Source: Aphrophora alni (taxonomy: Eukaryota > Arthropoda > Insecta > Hemiptera > Aphrophoridae). Taken from it: a stretch of DNA of 64,000 bases. Where the stretch lies: NCBI GenBank assembly GCA_963513935.1, contig OY740765.1:123571362-123635361 (forward strand). The letters run 5' to 3'. The position numbers were made by a program, and so were the translations under genes. Shown piece by piece: positions 33,865 through 45,142 of this stretch (position 1 is the stretch's first letter; the number at the start of each line of letters is the position of its first letter). The notes beneath the pieces were generated by a model that searched no databases, was not told where the DNA came from, and saw only the letters and a program-made list of their open reading frames with translations.

Positions 33865-35728
33865 ATTTGTTATGTGGACATATTTAGGCCATATTTCAGA
33901 CTTTTTCGTATAATTAAAAGTTTGAGGGTAGCTGCCACAAAAAAAAATATACGGTTTCCTATAAAACGATTTTGATTAAAATTTTCGCAAGAATAGTTTC
34001 TAAAACCCCAAACAAAATCGGTCATTAGGTTGTTATAAAATAATTATTTCATAAATATTGACTCTATCGTATTTCGTTCAAATGTTAGTTAAATGAGAAG
34101 ATCAATGACTTAAACCTTCGTAAAAAATTTCAATTAAATAAATATTACTGTTCAATAATAATTGGAAAAAAAATTAATTATTAAAGACTACCGCCATTTA
34201 AAGATTGATTTCATACAGCGAGATCGCGTTTATAACACAAGCAAAGTTTAGGTTCTTATTTAAATATAGCCTAATGCGCCCATGGTTACTTTTAACTTTT
34301 TATTAACTGTATTTTTTGAAAACTAATAGTTTTTGTTTGTTTAAGTGAGGATGATTGTGCAATGTTTTTGCACAGTTTATTAAATCAAACATCATCAATG
34401 AAAAACAAACCTATTTAATTATCAGAAATCGTTATCCAACATCCAAGGATAAACAAACTGCTGACAGGGAAGTCTCCTTATGACGTCAACAAGCAAATTG
34501 GCCTTGAAGACAGTGTTGTAACAAAAGCTTTAGAGAAATCAAAGTGGATTGTCAGAGCCATGACATGTCATGTTTCCTAAGCTGAAAGATTTCATCTTGA
34601 AAACCTACTTTAAATATTGACTGTTTCTTACCATTTTATTGCAACGCGTTTATAGGACAAGAGATGTAGATTTGGATCATATAGGGTGATTGGAAATTAG
34701 CATAACTAACACTTTTGGGTCACACTGTAGGAAGTAGAAAATCACTCTTGAAACATTTTCTCTCAATTTCCTTGTAGATATGAATGTTTTATTGTTTTTC
34801 TAAAAATCGTTATTTATCGACTAAAATTACAATTTTTTCAACTGTACTGCCATATATTTTACCTTTGGTATTGTATTCCAAAAGTGCATAAAATTTGTAG
34901 TAAACTAGGTTTTTTTTTCTTTTTTCTTTTTTTTTCTTCCCATTTTGAAAAGTAATAATGTTATTGTATTTATTTAGTTTGAAAAAAAAACGAAATATTT
35001 GTTTCCAGAGAAAAACCTAAACTATCAAATCAGTCTGGAACTTAAGTTTAAATCTAGGCAAAATATTTTCTTCTTAACCTTGGAAATATTATATGACTTT
35101 TATTGTATCCAGTTGAACCTACTTTTATAGCGTAATTAAAAAATAAACAAGTTCGTTTAATATAATAAATTTTCTCACAATTTTATGGCATGCCTTTATA
35201 AATATGGTACTTCAGTTTTATTAAGAATCGATACCTCTGAGCAATGGAATGTTTTAAACACTTATAGTGATTACGGGCATAGTAGTCCCGAGGAATCATA
35301 CTTGGAAATTGTTAGGAATTATCAATATTGTAATCATTGTTGTTAGCAATTAGCAATATTGTAATCATTGTTGTTAGGAATTATCATCATTGTTATCATT
35401 GTTGTTAGGAATTATCAATATTGTAATCATTGTTGTTAGGAATTATCAATATTGGTAATAATTCATTTTAAATTCAGCACAAAAGCAGTATACTGATAGT
35501 AGAGAATTGTTATGGAAGAAGTCAAAAAGTGTTGCTGACTGACTGGCAGAGTCAATGACATGCCAATAGTTATAACTATGAAAACCCATGATGACCTAAT
35601 AACGAAGCGAATCGCTAATAATTTAACATAAATAATAATTTTATTAACGGTAACTCACGTATCAACTTCATTGAAAAATATATAGAAAGACCGAGATAAT
35701 GGCCAAAATATACCCACATACTAAAATG
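33865..35728. mobile_element. possible non-autonomous element with diverged inverted ends
   Basis: GTTATGTGGACATATTTAGG then CCATATTTCAGACTTTTTC at the left is met inverted at the right (AAAGACCGAGATAATGGCCA then AAATATACCCACATAC). Pairing is imperfect. No coding frame lies between. The two ends may belong to separate insertions of one family. Confidence 0.35.
35310..35456. repeat. 31-bp tandem repeat, about 4.7 units
   Basis: The unit starts TGTTAGGAATTATCAATATT and continues GTAATCATTGT. Starts fall at 35310, 35341, 35372, 35403 and 35434. Units follow each other without spacers. Confidence 0.92.
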
Positions 35729-35962
35729 AGTCATTTTGTGTTAAACAAAAATTATAGTTTTGAAATTATTAAGATTTCATGTTGAAATTTGAAATTTGGT
35801 ACACACATTTTTCATACTAAATTTTTATCAAGATTCAAAAATTTATCTCATAAATTATTGAAACGGCCACTGTTTGAATTTTTTTAAAAATCGATATCTC
35901 TAAAACTATTAACATTACAAAAATTCTAAACTGGCGCCATTTATAAAAACCTAATAAGAGGT
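35729..35962. mobile_element. foldback MITE family fragment, member D
   Basis: TGAGTCATTTTGTGTTAAAC, ATTATTAAGATTTCATGTTG, TCATACTAAATTTTTATCAA and GGCCACTGTTTGAATTTTTT follow the same module order as 26120-26280 (member B) with more divergence. Confidence 0.5.
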
Positions 35963-35964
35963 TA

Positions 35965-36090
35965 TAAACCCTCAGGGGCTCACTTTAGTGACTAAGGACT
36001 TGGAAATCCAAACAGTCTTTCATCTAGTCTTTCTTTCATCTCTGTTATCCTGATAGTCTCCGCTCACTTCCTTCCTGTCAGTCTCTAGAG
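35965..36090 (+). repeat. SINE-like repeat, 5' part
   Basis: AACCCTCAGGGGCTCACTTT, AGTGACTAAGGACTTGGAAA, then CTTTCATCTAGTCTTTCTTT. Head and middle modules are in family order, with a short deletion. Confidence 0.5.
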
Positions 36091-37427
36091 CTTAGCAGGT
36101 CTCGTAAAGAAGGCTCTACTCGCTACGCTAGTTTCGGTGACTTTAATTAACCTCAAGGATTTTTTTAACTATAATAATCACAATTTATTGGAATGTCATG
36201 ATTAGATATTACGTTTGTGACAGTAACGTCACTATTAAATGCAGAATTTAAATCTGGACCTTTACTTATAATTAAGTGTGTATATAAGTAAGAAATATAA
36301 ACAAAAAACTGGCTACCATTTTGACATTTACAATTTTATTTTTCTAAATATCACTAGGGTTCTACATTAAGATGCAAAATTTATTTATTCTATCTTAATG
36401 TTTGTGGACACTATTGTGCTTTTCTACATTTCGAACATATTTTACTCGGTTTCCTTAGGCCATAAAATCACTTAAAAAAGGTCGACATTTTATGCGATTG
36501 TTCAACTCACCCTACACTTCGTATAAGACATGAATATAAAATAAAGTCCCTAGAATCCTTTAATATCATCAGGGTTGGAAGTGAACAAGAGTAATTGATT
36601 TTAAAGAGTAATTTGTGTTTGTCTGGAGTAATGTAACGTGACAGGATCTAAGAAAACTTGATAATTAACAATAACCGCTCATTTATAATCAAGAATTTGT
36701 TTATTAAAGTGGCTAACTTTATTGCACAGAGTGTTTCTAAAGTTTCACTAGTTATAACGCTTTTGAAATCAAAAAGTACACCAAGCAGTAACTAACGCTT
36801 ATCCATGAAAATTTATATTAAAATAAAATTAATTATATATACTTAAATAAAGTGCACTGATATATTCAAAATGAATACATATATTCAACATCTTTAGTAT
36901 CCATAAAAATACGATTTTTATTTGTCAAAGAAAACCCTCTCTTAAGGTGGAAATTAAGGTTTTCAACTTATTTTTAAGAATCAAAAAATATTTATCATAA
37001 AAAAAACTATATTTGTGAATTTTTCAGATACAGTAACTGTAAAATGTATTTCCTATTCATTTTTACCTTTAAACTCTTGGTACGTTTTAAAAGTTTTTGC
37101 CGAAATTTTTTAAAACAATTACAGTTTATATTTTAATATTAATCGTTTTTACACACTATTATCTCCCCCTATTTGGAATTTTTTCAAATTTCTACTCCAT
37201 GACTCGAAAAATATTAGCTTCCCCCAAAATATTATATATTTATAAAATGTTCCTATTTTTGACCAACATACGAGTATTTTAAAATGTTTGTCATTTTTAT
37301 CACACTTATGTATATAATCAATTTCGTTGTTTATAAAAATGATAAACTGTGGAAAGTTGAAATTATTTTATTTTGTAAATGAATGTGAGAGAAAATGTAA
37401 ATTTGTACAATGTTTTGTTTAGAAATG
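36091..37427. other. no gene seen; SINE-like fragment at 36550-36600
   Basis: CTAGAATCCTTTAATATCAT then CAGGGTTGGAAGTGAACAAG (minus orientation) matches the centre of the SINE-like repeat at 38455-38490. The remainder is AT-rich without support for a gene. Confidence 0.4.
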
Positions 37428-37555
37428 TTCAACACAAGATCTCACAAAAGTTACATGTACTTAATCAAACGTTATTTTTGTGAGATCTTGTGTTCGGGTT
37501 TTTTTTTTTTTTTCATCTAATATTATCTCACAAGTCAAGATCAATATTTATTTAC
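37428..37555. mobile_element. PLE terminal tails in head-to-head inversion
   Basis: AACACAAGATCTCACAAAA (37431-37449) is the exact inverse of TTTTGTGAGATCTTGTGTT (37476-37494), with a 26-nt spacer that contains TACTTAATCAAACGT, the sequence adjoining the hammerhead 3' side at 13095. The right arm continues as at 1-68 with CTAATATTATCTCACAAGTC. The hammerhead core itself is deleted. Confidence 0.65.
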
Positions 37556-38444
37556 AGAATTGTTGCTGACTTATTTTCCTAAATACTAAACTCAAAGAAT
37601 GGAAAGGAAACTCACTTGAAGGGAAATAATGCTTGCTATTTATTTGAGCGAATCCACAGTAATTACAACCATTCGTAACGCATTAAGGTGTAACAAGAAA
37701 GAAAGCCTCCTCTCTACATTAGAAACCGAGATTTATTAAGCTATAGAGCATGAGCAGTAATCACCTCAGATAGAGTCGTTTTTTTTTATACAGTATTATA
37801 ATAGGAGACCTCAGAAGATAAAGAGTTTTTTGATTTGGAAAAGGTATATGACTACGCCAAGACTTACTTTGCGTAAGATTAGTGTTTTCGTCAAGAGTAA
37901 TGGTAGATTATCTCTGTGTTTCGCCCTATGTACAACTATTTACGTGAATAGTTCAACTGTGTTGATCAACTGCTGTTATTATATGTTAAAACCTTGACAA
38001 ACAGATTGATTGTTAGTTTATAAAGGATGTTCCGTTGTACGAATTGCTAGACAAAATTCTATTCAATTTATTATATTGGCTGAAATTGATACATTTGGAA
38101 ATAATAAATTAGGATACGTTGTGACCTAGAAAGACTTGGGTATGAATAAAATGGAAAAAAAAATCGTGAAAGGTTTTTATTTATTGGACAAATGAAATTT
38201 ACGATTGTTTGGGATTATTTGTATACTTACTACCATTTGTGTAACAGCCGAATCGTCTGTTCAAGTTTGTGATGACTTTGAATATAGAAATTAATTCATA
38301 GCTAAATTAAACATGCAATAAAAGTTGGTAGAACATTAAAAAAAATATTATGTAACAAGATATATTTGCTGCCTTCTTGTTTAAGTGGAAAATATCTCTC
38401 TGTCATTATTATTATATGAAACAATAATGTAACAAAGAATCATA
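37556..38444. other. no gene seen
   Basis: AT-rich, with no supported feature. Confidence 0.4.
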
Positions 38445-38640
38445 TAGCCCTCGATAATATTTTAATAGCGTCAAGGTTGGAAGAGAACAAAAGTTTGTTA
38501 AAAGATCTAGATTTTGAAGACGAGAGAGAGTCATCTAGCCTAAGACTAAATGGGAAAAGGTGTAGATACAGCTAGGCTTCTTCGGGTTTGCCAAACCAGT
38601 ACTCACTATGAGTGACCCCCCTCTCGTAGATATCCCCGCC
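38445..38640 (-). repeat. SINE-like repeat, reverse orientation
   Basis: On the minus strand: GGGTCACTCATAGTGAGTAC, TGGTTTGGCAAACCCGAAGA, GCCTAGCTGTATCTACACCT, TTTAGTCTTAGGCTAGATGA, then TTCTCTTCCAACCTTGACGC and CTATTAAAATATTATCGAGG. All modules of the unit except the last tail are recognisable. Confidence 0.6.
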
Positions 38641-39130
38641 AGTCACTATAATAAGCCTATAACTGTGTTATGTGTAGGCCTATGTGAGATAAATAAACTG
38701 GTAATAGTTCAAAATAAAAACCACTTCTCTTGTAAGTTTACAAAATAGGTTATTTACTAATTATATGGATGTAGATGTCATTACACTTGTGATTATAGAA
38801 ACAAGAAATTCTTATCAATTCTGATTACAAAAAAAAAAAAAAAATCAACCGCAATGGCAACTTTAGAAATCGTTAAATGCGACGTTACAGATAGGCATTT
38901 TATTGGAACAGCTGTTTCCAACCATGTTGTAATATTAAGCAAAACATTATATTAACATGATGCAATGTGAGTATTTACCTTAGTTTATAACTATGTATTC
39001 CAGTCCATGGAAACCATTTTTTTTTTTTTTTAATAGTTGTTGGAATTTTGTATTTTCAATAACAGTAAAAATAATGGTTCTGATAATTTAGGTTTATTAT
39101 GATAACCCTTTAAAGCACAAGAATATAAAT
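38641..39130. other. no gene seen
   Basis: AT-rich, with poly-A at about 38829-38843 and poly-T at about 39019-39031. Confidence 0.4.
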
Positions 39131-39132
39131 AA

Positions 39133-39174
<42 letters not shown>
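39133..39174. repeat. (AT)7(AC)14 compound microsatellite
   Basis: Alternating AT to about 39146, then 14 AC units. Confidence 0.95.
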
Positions 39175-39178
<4 letters not shown>

Positions 39179-39932
39179 TAATCAAAATGACGCTGTGCAC
39201 TTGATGATTACTTTACAAAAATAAACGTTAGATAGTTCTGGTAAGCAATAATATTAATTCAATATTATTTTATATCAATGAGTAATATTTTTTTATACTT
39301 TGTTTCAAAAATGCTTGAAGTGATAAACATTGCATTTGCTTGAAAAACGACATTCCAACTTTTTAAAGTGATAGCATCGCAATAGAGAAATAATTAAAGA
39401 TATTCAAAAAAATAACAATAACGGAACTGGTAGTTGCTCTAAAGACTTCAATTATATACTAATCAATAGCCGTGACTTGCAATCAGTTTATAATGATACA
39501 AATTACCATTATTGCATTAACCTAGAAATACATTCTATGAGCTAACCTAAAAATGTATAACTTTCCTTCAATATTGGTAATAAACAAACATTGTAAGCTG
39601 TAGGCCTACTATATGTGAGTCTCAAATATAATATATATTGAAATAACTAGCTAGGAGTAACTAGAAAAATAAATAGAACTTAGCCACAGTCAAGAGAACT
39701 ATAAACATTAACTAAATATCTTTTCATAAATTATCAAAATCCATGTAAGACTTTGTATAGAGATATATTCAAATTTAATTCTAATTATTACGTCATATTT
39801 CTAGCTCATAAGTCAGCACGAGTAGCCCTTCTAAAGAATTGAAAAATAAATTATACCGAACTGTTAGTATTAGGATTAGAGTTACAATATTTAGTTATAC
39901 TTGCTAATGATAATATGCCTATTTGATTTCAG

Positions 39933-40067
39933 TTTGTGTTACAAAACAAGCAAGATGGACAAACAAGAAGAGGATAATGAGAGCTATAACCTTATTCCTA
40001 CTACAACCCAAACTGAAAAAAAGGAAGTGCAGATGAAAAATCACATATTTATAATGTACTATAAGAA
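39933..40067 (+). CDS. weak candidate first coding exon, unknown
   Basis: A good acceptor TGCCTATTTGATTTCAG (to 39932) is followed by a short leader and ATG at 39955 in the context AAGATGG. The frame reads MDKQEEDNESYNLIPTTTQT then EKKEVQMKNHIFIMYYK, and a possible donor AA|GTAAAATT follows at 40068. An acidic, hydrophilic N-terminus turning hydrophobic at its end would fit the start of a membrane protein. No downstream exon was recognised, so this is a guess from splice-site quality only. Confidence 0.3.
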
Positions 40068-40436
40068 GTAAAATTATGTAAACACAAATATTGCGTCGGA
40101 GTTATGTACATTAGTGTTGGTGTAGAGTAGCCTTTATTTTATGCATCCACGCATGGCTCGAGTTAATTTCTGCATACGGGCACTGCAGTTTACCATTGCA
40201 TATTTGCGTCTAGCAGATTTGTTCATACAACGCCATTTTTACAATAAAATCATTAATTAGACACAGGATCCACATGAAACCAAGAACATAATAAAGTTGT
40301 GAATCCGTCTGTGCAAAATAAAAACCATTTTTTAATTGTAAAAAATAAACTTACTTGGAATATTCGGCGTTACGATTTGATTAATAAGACACAGACATCA
40401 ACACACAGGTAAAGCTCGACTGACCTTGACTGACTA
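40068..40436. other. no gene seen
   Basis: No supported feature. Confidence 0.4.
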
Positions 40437-40444
40437 CCGGTACC

Positions 40445-41146
40445 CACAGAGCACTGAATAATAATAGAGTGGGCATACCAATACTAATGGCATTGAGGCA
40501 GTTGAAGCCAAAATCGGCCATTTTGGCTGTGGCAAGTTCTCCCTTCGCCGCATCTTCATGCGACTCTAGTTAGAGAAAGCGATTATCTTAAATCACGATT
40601 TCTATTATTTGCGATCACTCAATCGACTTGAAACTTCGCAGGTTTAAACTGCATTTATTCATGATACAGGATGTGTAATCAGATTTATTTATTTATTTTT
40701 ATATTACTGGTAAAATTAATTTTAATTACGATTTAATGTAGTAAATAATTGAAATGACATGAAATAAATAGTCTGCTATTACTTTTTTTATTTTTTGGTC
40801 AGGTAAGTTTCGTCAGTGGGAAAGTTGTAGCCAATGAAATGAACTTAAAACTTCCAATTTAACTTGTTATTCTAGCGGTTATAGTTTTCTCAGAAATTTA
40901 GGTTGAACAGGGCGGCCTTTTACTTAACCGGCAGTTAACTGAGCAGCTCTTTGGCATAATAATATAAACACAAACTAAATGTAAGACTCTCTGACTGAAA
41001 CAACAGATCGTCGCGTTGCCTGCTTGGCGCTAGGGCCTCTCGGGACTGGGATGGAAAGTGGTGGGGGAGCCGCCATCTTGGCTGTGGCAGGCAGCTTCAC
41101 CGCCGCACTGCCGAGTGTCCACTCTATTATTATTCAGTGCTCTGTG
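40445..41146. mobile_element. hAT/P-type MITE, 702 bp, 28-bp TIR, 8-bp TSD
   Basis: Perfect 28-bp inverted ends start CACAGAGCACTGAATAATAA (40445-40472, inverse at 41119-41146). Both sides carry the identical 8-bp CCGGTACC (40437-40444 and 41147-41154), a clear target site duplication. CA...TG termini and an 8-bp duplication fit the hAT or P superfamily. Inside, a diverged inner inverted pair surrounds GGCCATTTTGGCTGTGGCA and CGCCATCTTGGCTGTGGCA. No transposase frame. Frames at 41058-41261 and 41134-41328 straddle the edge and are not genes. Confidence 0.85.
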
Positions 41147-41154
41147 CCGGTACC

Positions 41155-41774
41155 AACCTTGCAGAAGGGTCTTATTGAAGACAAAGGAAGCTCATGACGG
41201 AGACGAAGTGCAGTCCTGCGCAGTCTACCAGAAGTTTCGTAAACTACAAATTTATGAATAAATAATTTTTGCCACCATATTGGTTTTGCCATTTTTAATT
41301 TTGCAATTCTGTTTTCATCACCACACATCTCGACACTCTTATATATATTTTTTAATATAATTTAAAGTTGGTTTTTCCTACTTTAAAATTTTTAATATAA
41401 TAATATATAACCAAAGTTTACTTTTTTTTTTACAAAATTAGAGTGGGGTTATACAAATACGACGGTTGGAGTTAAACTCCTTGCAAAAAACAAAACAAAA
41501 AATTTCGTTCCAGTTCAAGACCATATAATTAATTCTTCATAAAAGCTGTTTGATTCGATTTTTAGATAGTCTAGAACCTACATGAGCACATTTTGTACAC
41601 TTTAACATCAGATAGTGGTAATTACACAAATCAATGTAAAAGTTAATTCATAAATTGAAACTACGACTATAAAATTATTATTTTAAATATTAAAAAAATA
41701 AAACTTTATGTAAATTTTGTTCACAACTAAAATCTTTGGCGTAAAATTTACAAATTAACAGTGAAAAACTTAAC
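41155..41774. other. no gene seen
   Basis: AT-rich, with no supported feature. Confidence 0.4.
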
Positions 41775-41868
41775 TTCCCCAGGTGAGGCTCGAACTCTCA
41801 ACCCCGGCATAGCTCTCACGACCACTGACTTATAAGTACCGTGCGCTAACCAATTGCGCCACTGGGGA
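41775..41868 (-). tRNA. trnI-UAU: tRNA-Ile (UAU) with 20-nt intron, possibly decayed
   Basis: The minus strand folds as a tRNA. Acceptor stem TCCCCAG/CTGGGGA; D arm GCGC AATTGGTTA GCGC with A-box TGGCGCAATTGG; anticodon stem CGGTA/TGCCG with loop CTTATA..., anticodon TAT; a 20-nt intron directly 3' of A37, as in other eukaryotic tRNA-Ile(UAU) genes; T arm GAGAG TTCGAGC CTCAC with B-box GAGTTCGAGCC. Two blemishes are an A-A mismatch in the T stem and a U1-A72 first pair in place of G-C. No CCA is encoded, as normal. No T-run terminator lies directly after the 3' end. It may be functional or a recent pseudogene. Confidence 0.75.
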
Positions 41869-42329
41869 ACTTGGACTACTAGATATAAAAACTAATCAAT
41901 AAATTAACTGAACAATATTTGATATCGATGCCAGTAAAATCAGGCTAACCAAGAAGCCATTTTATTCATTTTACTACACAACACTTGTTAGCAGTCATGT
42001 AAATAGTTAGTAATGTTACATGTTAAAGCCGCCATTTTCCTTTTGAGTGGTTCGCCTAATGTCTTAATGAGAAGATATTTCTAAACTTTTTTCACTCTAA
42101 ACTTTAATTAAATGTAGTACAATCATTTCCACTTAAATAATTCAGTTGCAGAATATCTTCTTTTATTTCTTCTATGACAATCATAGCTACAACAATATTT
42201 CTTTTTGAGTTTTTAGTCTAAATTTGTAGATATTGTGAAAGTGAATTAAATCTATTGTGGAAATTAAACGATACATTTGTTTTATCTGTAACATTTGACC
42301 ACGGACCGTTTAATTTATATCTTTTACTG
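41869..42329. other. no gene seen
   Basis: AT-rich, with no supported feature. Confidence 0.4.
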
Positions 42330-42545
42330 GATAGCCAAAGTAAGTACCGGCATGTTAATCCCTAGGGAGCTTAGCTGTATTTACACCTTTTTTTTGTTAT
42401 ATTTAGGTTAGATTCCTTATAGTGTCTCTCTTAATCAACTCTTGCTCTCTTCTAACTCTGACACTATTAGAGTAATTGTGGTAATGGTCTTCATTTTAAA
42501 AAGCGACAATGACCGACAGATTTTTGATTTATAACAACAAGAAAA
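42330..42545 (+). repeat. SINE-like repeat, degraded copy
   Basis: AGTACCGGCATGTTAATCCC, TAGCTGTATTTACACCTTTT, GTTAGATTCCTTATAGTGTC, GACACTATTAGAGTAATTGT and GCGACAATGACCGACAGATT keep the family order at lower similarity. Confidence 0.5.
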
Positions 42546-44655
42546 ATATATTACATACATTCTATGTCTCTCCAAATATCCATTAGATACTTTTTTCAAG
42601 AAAATTAAAACAAATATATTAAAAATATTGGCACTGTCTTAATTAAACTTTGACAGTACACTTTGGAGTTTTTATTATGTGTCTTTAAGGATTTTAATAT
42701 ATGTTTTCTTAAAACAATTCTTATATTTAACTAAAATACGTTAAACTAGATCCAGTAACCCGAATTACAGACAATTAGGTAAAACTCTTATAATTAAGAA
42801 TTTAAATATAATGTTTCTCCACCTCTTTAAAATACATTTTCTGAAATGTAATTTGGAACCCTGACTTCCCATAAAATCTGATAATTATACGATTACAAGA
42901 TCCAGCAACCCGAATTACAGAAAATAACTTAACGTGTCGTGGTTCTTTGAATTGTGGCTCGCTAGCTTCGAGACACTGACAGGAGGGTAAAGATAATTAA
43001 TATCTACACATCTAACAGAGTCGTTATGTACTTCATTAATAGTAATACTGTATACATAATTATTAGGTTCCGAATATAAGTGTAACAATAAATTTACCAA
43101 ACTGGGTAGGACCTCTTTATCTATCAATATAAATTTACACCGAATATGACGCGACTCTTGGATACTAAAATGATCATGTAGTAAAATGATATATTAAAAC
43201 ATGGTTTACTAAAATTGCTTGAACTTTGATAACTCAGCATTAAATTTGTTAATTATAGATTTGTGTAAATTACTTTTAGATAGATGAGCGTACGTGCAAT
43301 TTAAATTTAACTCTAGTTTTCACAAAATAATAATAATCAATACAACCATATTTTGTTTTTTGTAGGTTATGTCAGGAATTTAAATTTATAAACCAGACTT
43401 TCACAATGAGCTTGATTAAAGATAATATAAACAAAGATTTTGAGAAAGGTTGATTATATGGTTGGTTATTCCTCTAAAAAAATTATAACCTTAGTATATT
43501 AACTGTTTATAACAAAGTAGGTACCTGTATCTGTACATACCCTAGTTAAGACCACTTAGAATTAATTGCTCATACTTTCATAATAATGATCAAAAAGGAC
43601 AGTGATAGGGTTTCAATTCTAAATTTTAAATCTTGAATAAAAGTTGTAATTAATTATTTGATATTTCTCCCGTTCTGAACACTATCAGGACTAGTAATTG
43701 ATTATACAGAATTTCAATTAAGTATATTAAGTTTTAAAATACGTTCAATTCTTAAAAGATATGCTTAAATAAATCATAGGAAAAGAAAACAATTAGAAGA
43801 ATCTAAGGTATTTATTATTAAATTTGTTTTATCAATACTTCGCAATAACAAAACACTCATGGCATTTAAAATAATTAAAACAGTCATCAAGTGTACAAAA
43901 TATTTTAAACCAAGAAATATATAAACAATGTATATTTTTAAATACAAAACTGAATTAATTACACAGTATAAGTATTTGTTTTGTTTTAACAATAGTTAGA
44001 ACTTCATTAGGATAAAATACTCATCGAATGCCAACAAAATTGAATTTAATATCGTTACCAAAAACCAACTCGATTGTTACTGCACACAAACAGGCTGCGC
44101 TATATTGTATGATTTTTTACCAAATTATGTCGTGTTTGGTATCATTCTTCTAATTTTTTCATGTACTGTACTTTTCAAATATTCGATGGAAATTTCCAAA
44201 TTACGATCATGAAAAGAATGTTAATTTCCTAGTGGGGATGCATAAATGAGACACAATATTGAAATAGCTGGAGGCGGAAGCGAGGCCTTGGGTTTAAGCC
44301 AGGCCAGCCCCCGGTAGCCGAGGTATACAGGTTATTCCATACAGACAATAGGAATTTTACCATGTGTGGACCGTGGAAGGTTTTGCTGCATTTCTTATTC
44401 AAGAAGGGTTCAAGTGGGTGTGTGTTACCTGAATAAATTACAATAGCTTGGACTTGGAACTCAAAAATATGTCTACAGAGAAAGTTATTTATTACACAGC
44501 GGGTTGTTTGTATGTAAAATACTTGTAAACAAGTAGAACTTTACGGTTTAGACCACTTACAGATGGTCCTTTTCATGAGTCCAAAGTCCACTAACACCAT
44601 TCTTACTGACGGAAGTGATATTTTTACTTTTCTAAAATTATCTGCCATAGTAATA
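42546..44655. other. no gene seen; short direct repeat and GC-rich patch
   Basis: AGATCCAGTAACCCGAATTA (about 42749) recurs as AGATCCAGCAACCCGAATTA (about 42899). A GC-rich patch at 44262-44332 (GGAGGCGGAAGCGAGGCCTT, then GGCCAGCCCCCGGTAGCCGA) is unexplained. Minus-strand frames at 42915-43127 and 43774-43992 have no domain. Confidence 0.4.
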
Positions 44656-44659
44656 TTAT

Positions 44660-45057
44660 ATAGTTTACTAGCTGGCCCGATCCGGCTTTGCACGGAGAGA
44701 CAAATCAAACCTAAATGTATATTAACCAAAAAAATATAACAATAAACATATTACACTATGTATTTCTTATGGGGATTTTTAGTAACTTTGAGCCATCCAA
44801 ACCCCGCCCCATACCCCCAAACCGCCCTAATATAAAACAATATATTAATAAATAAATATATTATACTACCAGTATGTATTTCTTATGGGGATTTTTACAA
44901 CTTTGACCCATACCCCCTAAAATTTCGAATTTTTTAAAACCCTTTATTAGCGAGCACCTACAACCCTAAAGGAAGCTACATACCAAATTTCATTCCAATC
45001 CGTTCAGTAGTTTTTGAGAAATCGTGATGAGTCAGTAAGTCAGTCAGTGGTATTTGG

Positions 45058-45140
<83 letters not shown>
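44660..45140 (+). mobile_element. RTE/SINE-like 3' end with TA-rich tail
   Basis: CTAGCTGGCCCGATCCGGCT then TTGCACGG, followed after a 120-bp internal duplication (GTATTTCTTATGGGGATTTT twice, 44760 and 44875) by ACATACCAAATTTCATTCCA, ATCCGTTCAGTAGTTTTTGA and AGTCAGTAAGTCAGTCAG. This is the widespread arthropod motif set at the 3' ends of RTE-type LINEs and their SINEs, and ends in a (TA)n tail. No RT coding remains. Confidence 0.6.
45060..45140. repeat. (TA)n microsatellite interrupted by CTG
   Basis: Two long TA tracts on either side of CTGTA near 45096; together about 80 bp. The minus-strand frame at 44976-45158 is a translation of it. Confidence 0.95.

Positions 45141-45142
<2 letters not shown>

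Noticed and set aside
35310..35456. CRISPR-like regular repeat
   Set aside because: 31-bp units follow each other with no unique spacers; it is a plain minisatellite in a eukaryotic genome.
44262..44332. GC-rich patch considered as tRNA
   Set aside because: No cloverleaf; A- and B-box-like sequences are not at tRNA spacing.
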